The notes below the pieces were generated by a model. That model was not told the DNA's origin. It saw only the letters and a list, made by a program, of their open reading frames with translations, and did no database searches. From CAZEHS01 sp964649745 (lineage in GTDB: Bacteria > Bacillota > Clostridia > Peptostreptococcales > Acidaminobacteraceae), in the NCBI GenBank assembly GCA_964649745.1, contig CAZYQI010000015.1, positions 16,178-80,177 on the forward strand: a stretch of DNA of 64,000 bases. The letters run 5' to 3'. Positions within the stretch are counted from its first letter, which is position 1, and the number at the start of each line of letters is the position of its first letter. The translations under genes and the position numbers were made by a program. This document shows positions 7,812 through 14,995 of the stretch, piece after piece.

Positions 7812-9363
7812 ACTTTGCGTATTCAGTAACCCGTGTTTCACGAAGCATATGAACCTTGATCTGCCCTGGGTAATCCAGTTCGTTCTCAATCCGTTTCGTG
7901 ATGCTTCTGGCCAACAGCAGCATTTCGTCATCGCTGACAAGCTCCGGTACAACCATAATCCGTACTTCACGGCCAGCCTGGATAGCGAAGGATTTCTCAA
8001 CCCCTTCGTAGGAATTGGAGATTGCCTCAAGGGTTTCCAGACGTTTGATGTAGGAATCCAGAGTTTCACGTCGCGCACCGGGTCTTGCAGCAGAAATCGC
8101 ATCCGCAGCGGTAACCAGAACGGCTTCGATAGACTTTGGCTCATAATCACCGTGGTGGGTGCTCATGGCATGGATAACGGCGTTGGATTCACGGTATTTC
8201 TTCAAAAGGTTGATGCCGATCTCGACATGGGTTCCTTCGATTTCGTGGTCAACAGCCTTGCCGATATCGTGCAGAAGGCCTGCCCGTTTAGCAACTTTTA
8301 CATCCCCGCCCAGCTCTGCGGCAATGATGCCGGAAAGGTGCGCCACTTCCATAGAGTGCTTGAGCACGTTCTGTCCGTAGCTGGTTCTGTAGCGAAGGCG
8401 GCCAATCAGTTTAATCAGTTCAGGGTGCAGGTTGTGAATACCAAGCTCGAAGGTAGCATTTTCGCCCTCTTCCTTGATCTTGTTTTCAACATCCCGTTTT
8501 GCTTTTTCCACCATTTCCTCAATGCGAGCCGGATGAATCCGACCATCTGCAATCAGCTTTTCAAGCGCCAGTCTGGCAACTTCTCTGCGGATCGGGTCAA
8601 AGGAAGAGAGGATAACTGCTTCCGGTGTGTCATCAATGATAAGGTCAACGCCGGTAAGCGTTTCCAGAGCACGGATATTTCGGCCTTCACGACCGATGAT
8701 GCGGCCCTTCATTTCATCATTAGGCAGATCCACAACCGAAACAGTAGACTCGGCCACATGGTCCGCGGCACATTTTTGAATGGCGTAGGAGATAATTTCC
8801 TTGGCTTTCCGGCTTGCCTCTTCCTTAGCCTTGGATTCGGTTTCCTTGATCAGGACAACCGCATCATGCTTCACTTCTTTTTCAATATCTGCCAGCAGAA
8901 GGTTTCTGGCTTCTTCCTGATTAAGACCGGATATTCGTTCCAGCTCGTGAACCTGCTTGCGGACTGTTTCCTCAACTTCGCCCTTCAGACGGTCAAGTTC
9001 ATTGTCCTTGCGTTCAAGGTTCTCTTCTTTCTTTTCAAGGCTTTCAGCCTTTTTATCAAGAGACTCTTCTTTTTGAAGGTTTCTTCGTTCCAACCGTTGT
9101 ATTTCGCTTCTGCGTTCCTTGGTTTCACGATCAAGCTCGGCCCGTAGCTGATGCACCTCTTCTTTCGCTTCAACAACCTTTTCTTTCTTGGCGTTTTCAG
9201 CGGCTTTCTTGGCTTCAGCAACAATTTCCTGTGCGTGGATCTCAGCACTGACAATCTTCTTTTCTGCCGTTCTTTTTCGAGTTATATATCCAATTGCAGA
9301 ACCTGCCGGCAATGCAACGACGCCTGCTAATACAGCATACATCCACTCGTTAATTGTGTTCAC
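7810..9363 (-). CDS. rny: ribonuclease Y
   Basis: RNase Y is a membrane-bound endoribonuclease that starts mRNA decay in Firmicutes. The 517-residue product shows all parts in order: an N-terminal membrane anchor (about 8-25), a long highly charged coiled coil (about 30-200), a KH domain with GREGRNIRALE near residue 223, and an HD hydrolase domain with HSMEVAHLSG and LLHDIGKA between about residues 335 and 370. The length matches the family. The start is uncertain: the 5' end is a GTG at 9363 directly abutting the GGGAGG ribosome site. An ATT two to three codons later has better spacing, and the first ATG is eight codons in. It is flanked by recA upstream, a common Firmicutes arrangement, and spoVS downstream. 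Confidence 0.95.
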   Translation of the reverse strand: MNTINEWMYAVLAGVVALPAGSAIGYITRKRTAEKKIVSAEIHAQEIVAEAKKAAENAKKEKVVEAKEEVHQLRAELDRETKERRSEIQRLERRNLQKEESLDKKAESLEKKEENLERKDNELDRLKGEVEETVRKQVHELERISGLNQEEARNLLLADIEKEVKHDAVVLIKETESKAKEEASRKAKEIISYAIQKCAADHVAESTVSVVDLPNDEMKGRIIGREGRNIRALETLTGVDLIIDDTPEAVILSSFDPIRREVARLALEKLIADGRIHPARIEEMVEKAKRDVENKIKEEGENATFELGIHNLHPELIKLIGRLRYRTSYGQNVLKHSMEVAHLSGIIAAELGGDVKVAKRAGLLHDIGKAVDHEIEGTHVEIGINLLKKYRESNAVIHAMSTHHGDYEPKSIEAVLVTAADAISAARPGARRETLDSYIKRLETLEAISNSYEGVEKSFAIQAGREVRIMVVPELVSDDEMLLLARSITKRIENELDYPGQIKVHMLRETRVTEYAK

Positions 9364-9543
9364 CTCCCTAAGTTTTTTAGTTATCGATTATTTTTAAATA
9401 AAAAAACAAGCCCGATTCAGGGTCTGAACCATATTAAAATCAGTTTTTGTAACAATCACAAACACACCCTGAAACTATTTTATCTTTTTTTGGCATTTGT
9501 GTCAAGGCGGGAGGGGTTCGTAGACCTTTGTTTCAAGGCAAAG

Positions 9544-9569
9544 AAACGACTGCCCTTAGGCAGCCGTTT
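9544..9569 (-). terminator. terminator of recA
   Basis: On the minus strand, arms AAACGGCTGCC and GGCAGTCGTTT pair with one G-T wobble and are followed by CTTTG. A second imperfect hairpin lies at about 9586-9612. Both are in the 286-base recA-rny gap, which holds no other recognised feature. Confidence 0.6.
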
Positions 9570-9649
9570 CAGCTTGAAGAAAAATCCTCTGCGGACGTTG
9601 CTCCGCACAGAGAGTTTTCCTTCCGGGTATACTTTTTTCGCTTTTATGT

Positions 9650-10741
9650 TTACTCAGCCTGCTCTACTTCCACAGCTTTCTCTACTGCTGCTTTTTTCTT
9701 TGTACCGGCAGCTTTTTCCGCCTCAATGGCTTTATCGCCTGTCAAGATTTCGGCAGGCATATTATAGTGGGCACGAACCTTTGTTTCCAGTTCGGCCATA
9801 AGGGCCGGGTTTTCTTCGAAATACAGCTTGGTGTTTTCACGTCCCTGGCCGAGCTTTTGGTCCTGGTAGCTGAACCACGCGCCGGATTTTTTAACGATGC
9901 CTGCGTTGACGGCACTGTCCAGGATGCTGCCGGTTTTGGAAATGCCGGTTCCATACATGATATCGAACTCCGCAATTTTGAAAGGCGGCGCCACTTTGTT
10001 CTTCACAACCTTCACCTTGGTCCGACTGCCAATCATCTCTTCGTCCTTCTTGATGGTGTCGATCTTGCGGACATCCAGACGGATGGAGGCGTAGAACTTA
10101 AGTGCGTTTCCTCCGGTGGTGGTTTCGGGATTTCCGAACATGACGCCAATCTTCATACGAAGTTGGTTGATGAAGATGACGCAGGTGTTGGATTTCTTGA
10201 TGCTGCCGGTAAGCTTCCGAAGAGCTTGGGACATCAGACGGGCCTGAAGGCCCACATGGCTGTCGCCCATTTCACCGGTGATTTCTGCCTTTGGAACCAG
10301 GGCCGCAACGGAGTCTACAACTACGATATCTACAGCGCCGCTTCGCACCAGGGCATCTACGATTTCAAGAGCCTGCTCTCCGGTATCCGGTTGGGAAACG
10401 ATGAGGTTATCTGTATCGACGCCGATTTTCTTGGCATAAACGGGATCCAGGGCGTGTTCGGCATCAACGAAGGCAGCGGTGCCGCCGCGCTTTTGGGATT
10501 CCGCAATGATATGGAGAGAAACCGTGGTCTTACCGGAGGATTCCGGCCCGTAGATTTCCACCACACGGCCCTTGGGAACGCCGCCGATGCCCAGAGCGAT
10601 GTCCAGTTCCATGGACCCGGTGGGAATGCTTTCAATACTGAGCTTATTCGTTTCATCACCCAAACGCATGATGGAGCCTTTTCCAAACTGCCGCTCTATT
10701 TGACTGAGTACTGAATCCAGTGCTTTGCTCTTCTCGCTCAT
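9650..10741 (-). CDS. recA: recombinase A
   Basis: RecA forms ATP-dependent filaments on single-stranded DNA for homologous recombination and stimulates LexA self-cleavage. The 363-residue sequence carries Walker A GPESSGKT at residues 65-72, the family block ALRKLTGSIKKSNTCVIF, and loop L2 FGNPETTTGGNALKFYAS. The C-terminal tail is Lys/Glu/Ala rich and acidic, as is usual. GGAGG lies 6 bases before the ATG. It follows cinA but has its own strong promoter and LexA box. Confidence 0.98.
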   Translation of the reverse strand: MSEKSKALDSVLSQIERQFGKGSIMRLGDETNKLSIESIPTGSMELDIALGIGGVPKGRVVEIYGPESSGKTTVSLHIIAESQKRGGTAAFVDAEHALDPVYAKKIGVDTDNLIVSQPDTGEQALEIVDALVRSGAVDIVVVDSVAALVPKAEITGEMGDSHVGLQARLMSQALRKLTGSIKKSNTCVIFINQLRMKIGVMFGNPETTTGGNALKFYASIRLDVRKIDTIKKDEEMIGSRTKVKVVKNKVAPPFKIAEFDIMYGTGISKTGSILDSAVNAGIVKKSGAWFSYQDQKLGQGRENTKLYFEENPALMAELETKVRAHYNMPAEILTGDKAIEAEKAAGTKKKAAVEKAVEVEQAE

Positions 10742-10766
10742 TATGTTCCTCCGGAAAATCGATATA

Positions 10767-10780
10767 CGAACGTGTGTTCT
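10767..10780 (-). promoter_or_regulatory. LexA (SOS) box of recA
   Basis: CGAACGTGTGTTCT matches the Gram-positive LexA consensus CGAACRNRYGTTYG at 13 of 14 positions. It lies just downstream of the -10 hexamer, where bound LexA would block transcription. Confidence 0.8.
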
Positions 10781-10786
10781 GGTTTC

Positions 10787-10815
10787 ATTATAACGAAGCG
10801 TTTTGTTGACGTCAA
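10787..10815 (-). promoter_or_regulatory. sigma-A promoter of recA
   Basis: On the minus strand TTGACG (10810-10815) and TATAAT (10787-10792) are spaced by 17 bases, in the cinA-recA gap. This is a near-consensus vegetative promoter. Confidence 0.85.
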
Positions 10816-10823
10816 GGAATTAT

Positions 10824-12053
10824 TTACAGCATGGCCCGCCGCATCATATCCAAGGCCTTTTGACAGGTGGCGGTACGAACCCGTTGTCGGTTGCCGTAGA
10901 ACTGGTTCTTTACAACCTGTACCCCAACCTCCGAAGCCAGGGCGATAAAGACCAGGCCTACGGGCTTGTCGTCCGTATCTCCCCCAGGGCCTGCGATGCC
11001 GGTGATGGCGAGACAAAGGTCTGCGCCGGTGCGGCGTTTTAACCCCAAGGCCATCTCTCTGGCGGTTTCTTCACTGACTGCCCCGTATTTTGCCAGTACC
11101 TCCGCCGGTACGCCGAGATCCTGTTCCTTGGCCGCATAGCTGTAGGTGACATAGCCACGGTCGAAAACATCGGATATGCCGGGCATATCCGTGAGGCCGG
11201 AGGCCAGCATGCCTCCGGTGCAGCTTTCTGCCAGGGCAACGGTTTTATGGTTTTCAATGAACATGGCGCTGGTGACCTGCCACAGGCTCCGGGCGTCCTC
11301 GCTGACGATCTTGTCCTTCATCCGTTCCCGTATGATGGCCATGGTGGGCTCCAGAAGGGACAGCGCATGCTCCCGGTCCTCCCCTTTGGCCGTTACCCGG
11401 AACATCACCTGGCCCGGTTCCGCATAGGGGGCGATGGTGGGATTGGTCTGTGTGGTGATCAGATCCTCCAGGGCAGTTTCTGCGGCAGATTCGCCGATTC
11501 CATACAGGACCACGTAGCGGGATTCGAACCATCCCTCGGAAAGATTCTGGATCAGAGGCTTCAGCCGTGCATCCAGCATGGGGCGCATTTCGTGGGGTGG
11601 TCCCGGCAGGGAGGCCAGCTTCTTGCCATTGCATTCCAGATAGTATCCGGGGGCAGTCCCCAGGGGATTTTCGAGAATCATGGCACCCTTGGGAAAGGTT
11701 GCCTGTTTCCGGTTGTTTTCGTTCATGGGCTGCCCGATCCGGTCGAAAAACCCTTTGATGGCATTAAGGCTCGGCTCATGAAGCTCCAGGGGCAGTCCGA
11801 AATAATCGGCGATGGTTTCCCGGGTAAGGTCATCCTGGGTAGGCCCCAGCCCCCCTGTTGTGATGATGAAGTCCACCTGCTCGTAGAGATAGGCCATGGA
11901 ACGCTTGATGCGGTCGGGATTGTCTCCTACGGAAAGGTGATAGTAGACAGGAAGGCCCATTCCGGTAAGCTCTCTGGAAAGTACGGCTCCGTTGGTGTTT
12001 ACTGTCTGTCCCATGATCAGTTCCGTTCCGATGGATAGAATGGCGGTTTTCAT
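10824..12053 (-). CDS. cinA: CinA family protein (competence/damage-inducible, nicotinamide-nucleotide amidohydrolase)
   Basis: The 409-residue protein has the full CinA layout: an N-terminal MoaB/MogA-like domain (about 1-170, starting with the IGTELIMGQ motif and containing TTGGLGPTQDD) and a C-terminal PncC-type domain (about 250-405, with LAESCTGGMLASGLTD and ITGIAGPGG). Family members degrade or recycle nicotinamide mononucleotide and ADP-ribose-type compounds; in competent bacteria CinA helps RecA localise. It overlaps pgsA by 4 bases (ATGA) and precedes recA, the usual cinA-recA pairing. Confidence 0.95.
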   Translation of the reverse strand: MKTAILSIGTELIMGQTVNTNGAVLSRELTGMGLPVYYHLSVGDNPDRIKRSMAYLYEQVDFIITTGGLGPTQDDLTRETIADYFGLPLELHEPSLNAIKGFFDRIGQPMNENNRKQATFPKGAMILENPLGTAPGYYLECNGKKLASLPGPPHEMRPMLDARLKPLIQNLSEGWFESRYVVLYGIGESAAETALEDLITTQTNPTIAPYAEPGQVMFRVTAKGEDREHALSLLEPTMAIIRERMKDKIVSEDARSLWQVTSAMFIENHKTVALAESCTGGMLASGLTDMPGISDVFDRGYVTYSYAAKEQDLGVPAEVLAKYGAVSEETAREMALGLKRRTGADLCLAITGIAGPGGDTDDKPVGLVFIALASEVGVQVVKNQFYGNRQRVRTATCQKALDMMRRAML

Positions 12054-12613
12054 GACGGGTCCTTTCCGTTCCCGCTGTTTTCAGCGAGAACCGCTTTGTT
12101 TTTATAGATGTAATCCCCACCTGAGATAAGGGTTAACGCCACTGCCAGCCATACGAAAATCCAGTCCATGGGGATACCCCATTGGGAAAACGGATAATTG
12201 CCGAGAAGCAGCAGGATGATCATGATCATTTGGGACACCGTCTTGTACTTGCCCCACTTGCTGGCGGCAATGACGATCCCTTCACTGGCGGCGACTGCCC
12301 TGAAAATACTGATGAGCAGCTCCCTGGCCAGGATCAGCACCACCACCCATGAGGGAAGGTCACCCAGCTCAACAAACCCTATAAGGGCTGCCATCACCAG
12401 AATCTTGTCTGCCAGGGGATCCATGAACTGACCGAATTTGCTGATCAGATGATATTTCCGCGCGAGATAACCGTCCACCCAGTCCGTGGCCGATGCGACG
12501 ACAAAAACCGCCAAGGCCAGGGGCCTTCCGTAAGCAATGTCGCTCAAGAGCAAAACCATGAACAAAGGAACCATGAAGATACGGCTGATGGTGATCTTAT
12601 TGGCGATATTCAT
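12050..12613 (-). CDS. pgsA: CDP-diacylglycerol-glycerol-3-phosphate 3-phosphatidyltransferase
   Basis: PgsA makes phosphatidylglycerol phosphate, the committed step to phosphatidylglycerol, at the inner face of the membrane. The 187-residue protein has the CDP-alcohol phosphatidyltransferase signature at about residues 51-75 (DGYLARK...GQFMDPLADK) with all conserved Asp, Gly, Ala and Arg residues, plus several membrane segments. I start at the ATG at 12613, where MNIANKITISR matches known PgsA N-termini. A longer frame from 12649 would lie inside rimO. The start overlaps the rimO end by 17 bases and the stop overlaps cinA, so translation is probably coupled. Confidence 0.93.
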   Translation of the reverse strand: MNIANKITISRIFMVPLFMVLLLSDIAYGRPLALAVFVVASATDWVDGYLARKYHLISKFGQFMDPLADKILVMAALIGFVELGDLPSWVVVLILARELLISIFRAVAASEGIVIAASKWGKYKTVSQMIMIILLLLGNYPFSQWGIPMDWIFVWLAVALTLISGGDYIYKNKAVLAENSGNGKDPS

Positions 12614-13943
12614 CTTCCGGCACCCCCACCCACTCGTATTCCATGGCATCTGTCACCCGAACCATCAGGATGTCGCCGGGTTTGTACGGTTTTGACGTGT
12701 TCACATAGATGCAGCCGTCCACCTCCGGGGAGTCGAACTGCGTGCGGCCGATATACACTGCTTCCCCTTCAACGGCTTCTTCGATCAATACCTTGAGGGG
12801 TTTTCCGATCCAGCGTTCCTGATTACCCAGAGAAACGGATTGCTGAAGCCCCATAAGCCGGCTCAGTCGTTCCTGCTTCACGTTCTCATCAATCTGATCA
12901 CTGAGCAGCGCCGCGGGGGTATCTTCCTCCTGAGAGTAGGCAAAGGCTCCCAAGCGTTCGAATTTCGACTCTTCAACAAATCGCATCAGCTCATCAAACT
13001 GTGCATCGGTTTCACCGGGAAAGCCCACAATCAGGGTTGTCCGAATGGCGATTTCCGGTATGGCGGTCCGCAGCTTGGCGATTACTTCTTTTATCTGCGC
13101 CTGGGAGGTGTGGCGGTTCATCCGTTTGAGGATCTCGTCATTGCAGTGCTGTATGGGGATATCAATGTATTTGCAGACCTTGTCGTACGTTCGGATCGCT
13201 TCGATCAGTTCGTCGGTGATGGCGTCCGGATAGCAGTATTGCAGACGAATCCATTCAAGACCTTCGATGGCATTGAGTTTCTCCAGCAGCTGAGGAAGCA
13301 TGGACCTGCCGTATTTATCCTGCCCGTAACGGGTGGTGTCCTGGGCGATGACCACCAGCTCGCGGATTCCCTGTTTCACAAGGGCTTGGGCTTCGCTGAC
13401 GATATCCTCCAGCTCCCGGCTTCGGTATTTTCCCCTCAGCTTGGGAATGATGCAGTAGGTGCAGAAGTTGTCGCAGCCTTCGGCAATCTTAAGGAATGCG
13501 GTATAGGAGGGACTGAGAAGCACGCGGGGAATGCTGTCGTCGATGGCCTTGTCGATATCGCCGGTTACGATGACGGTACTCTTCCTGCTCATCACCTGCT
13601 GGGCAACAGAAACCACCTGGTCGAACTGTGTGGTGCCGATAAAGGCATCCACCTCGGGCAGTTCTTTGGCCAGTTCCCCGGCATACCGTTCCGCCAGGCA
13701 GCCGGACACCAGCAGGGCCTTGCAGGAGCCTGCCGTCTTCAGCTCGCTCAGGGCCAGTATGGTCTCGATGGATTCTTCCTTTGCCTTTTCAATGAATCCG
13801 CAGGTGTTCACCAGGATGATGTCGGCATCCTCAGGAGCGGCAGCCCGCAGGTATTTGGCTCCCTGAAAGAGTCCCAGCATCATTTCGCTGTCCACCTGAT
13901 TTTTGGAACAGCCGAGGGTTTCGATGTATACGTAATGGGTCAT
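12597..13943 (-). CDS. rimO: ribosomal protein uS12 methylthiotransferase
   Basis: RimO is a radical-SAM enzyme that adds a methylthio group to an aspartate of ribosomal protein S12. The 448-residue sequence has the UPF0004 domain with three cluster-binding cysteines (TLGCSKN, VNTCGF, VSGCLAE), the radical SAM CxxxCxxC motif in GCDNFCTYC near residue 150, and a C-terminal TRAM domain. The N-terminal ETLGCSKNQVDSE form separates RimO from MiaB. Its start overlaps the mnmH stop (ATGA) and its end overlaps pgsA, within the ftsK-to-cinA gene chain. Confidence 0.95.
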   Translation of the reverse strand: MTHYVYIETLGCSKNQVDSEMMLGLFQGAKYLRAAAPEDADIILVNTCGFIEKAKEESIETILALSELKTAGSCKALLVSGCLAERYAGELAKELPEVDAFIGTTQFDQVVSVAQQVMSRKSTVIVTGDIDKAIDDSIPRVLLSPSYTAFLKIAEGCDNFCTYCIIPKLRGKYRSRELEDIVSEAQALVKQGIRELVVIAQDTTRYGQDKYGRSMLPQLLEKLNAIEGLEWIRLQYCYPDAITDELIEAIRTYDKVCKYIDIPIQHCNDEILKRMNRHTSQAQIKEVIAKLRTAIPEIAIRTTLIVGFPGETDAQFDELMRFVEESKFERLGAFAYSQEEDTPAALLSDQIDENVKQERLSRLMGLQQSVSLGNQERWIGKPLKVLIEEAVEGEAVYIGRTQFDSPEVDGCIYVNTSKPYKPGDILMVRVTDAMEYEWVGVPEDEYRQ

Positions 13944-14995
13944 GGGGATGTGTTCTCCAATTCTGATAGTATTTTAAGAAGAGCCAGTTCGGCGTCATCA
14001 AGGGTTTCGTAGTTGACGGTGTAATCAAAGGTGTACTGATCGATGGAGTATTGGTACAGAGGATCGTAATAGTCGAAAAGCAGGGGCCGTATGACGGATT
14101 TGAAATCTCCCTCCTGCAGCTGTGCGATCATGGCGTCCACCGGTTCGTTCCCCATGCGCTTTCGAAGGCGGTTCAACGGCTGGATAAGACTTTCAACACC
14201 GCCTCCCCTTTCCACATAATCCCGGTACAGGTTTTCCACACGGTTTTCAGGGGTCGTGCACACATCAATATGAATCCCGGTACGGATGGCATCCATCAGC
14301 GGATCCGGTACAAACACGTTTCCGATCCGTTTGCTTTCGCTTTCCACAAAGAAAAAATCACGGTCAGATTTCATGAAATAATCAAAGATAAGGGACTCAA
14401 ACTGCTTCTGGCTGGGCTGGACTTCTCGGAAAAACACATTGCCGAACACTGAGCCCGAGTTTTGTGCCAGAGATTCCAGACAAAGCACCGGGGCGCCTTT
14501 AGCCGTTAATCGCGCCAAAAGGTCTGTTTTCCCCGCTCCTGTGTAGCCGTGGAGCACAATGGCTTTTTTCTCGACACACCAATCGGCAATCCGTTGAAGG
14601 GCATACGCTCGGAACCGTTTATAGCCCCCCGCCACCTTATAGATATCCTGAAAACCCAATGCCTGCAGCATTTCGGTGACGTACTCGCTGCGGGAGCCTC
14701 CCCGCCAGCAATAAATGAAGGCAGGCACCCCCGGCTTGATATGCCGGCGGATTTCCTCCATGAATTCCCGGTATCGTTGACTGAACAGACGAAAACCTTC
14801 TATTTTCGCCTCCTCGTTGCCCTGCTGATGATAAATGGTGCCCACAATAACCCGGTGCTCATCGGTCAGAAGGGGCACATTCACCGCTCCCGGTACATGA
14901 TCCTCCGCAAATTCCGACTGGGAGCGAACGTCGATGAACAGGCCGGGTCCTTTTTCAAAGGTTTCTTCAATGCTGATATACGTTAAGGGCTTCAT
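13940..14995 (-). CDS. mnmH: tRNA 2-selenouridine synthase
   Basis: MnmH (SelU, YbbB) replaces sulfur by selenium in the 2-thiouridine at the wobble position of certain tRNAs, using selenophosphate. The 351-residue protein has an N-terminal rhodanese domain with catalytic Cys96 in the YCWRGGSRSE motif, and a C-terminal P-loop domain with GYTGAGKT at residues 150-157. Both are the family hallmarks. Its presence implies that the organism makes selenophosphate, but selD is not in the window. It is embedded in the overlapping chain ftsK-mnmH-rimO-pgsA-cinA. Confidence 0.93.
   Translation of the reverse strand: MKPLTYISIEETFEKGPGLFIDVRSQSEFAEDHVPGAVNVPLLTDEHRVIVGTIYHQQGNEEAKIEGFRLFSQRYREFMEEIRRHIKPGVPAFIYCWRGGSRSEYVTEMLQALGFQDIYKVAGGYKRFRAYALQRIADWCVEKKAIVLHGYTGAGKTDLLARLTAKGAPVLCLESLAQNSGSVFGNVFFREVQPSQKQFESLIFDYFMKSDRDFFFVESESKRIGNVFVPDPLMDAIRTGIHIDVCTTPENRVENLYRDYVERGGGVESLIQPLNRLRKRMGNEPVDAMIAQLQEGDFKSVIRPLLFDYYDPLYQYSIDQYTFDYTVNYETLDDAELALLKILSELENTSP

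Noticed and set aside
7750..9147. 465-codon plus-strand frame antisense to rny
   Set aside because: It mirrors the rny coding region, has Cys/Phe-rich composition without any family likeness, and the minus-strand gene is certain.
12840..14012. 390-codon plus-strand frame antisense to rimO
   Set aside because: A shadow of rimO; the conserved radical SAM gene on the minus strand explains the openness.
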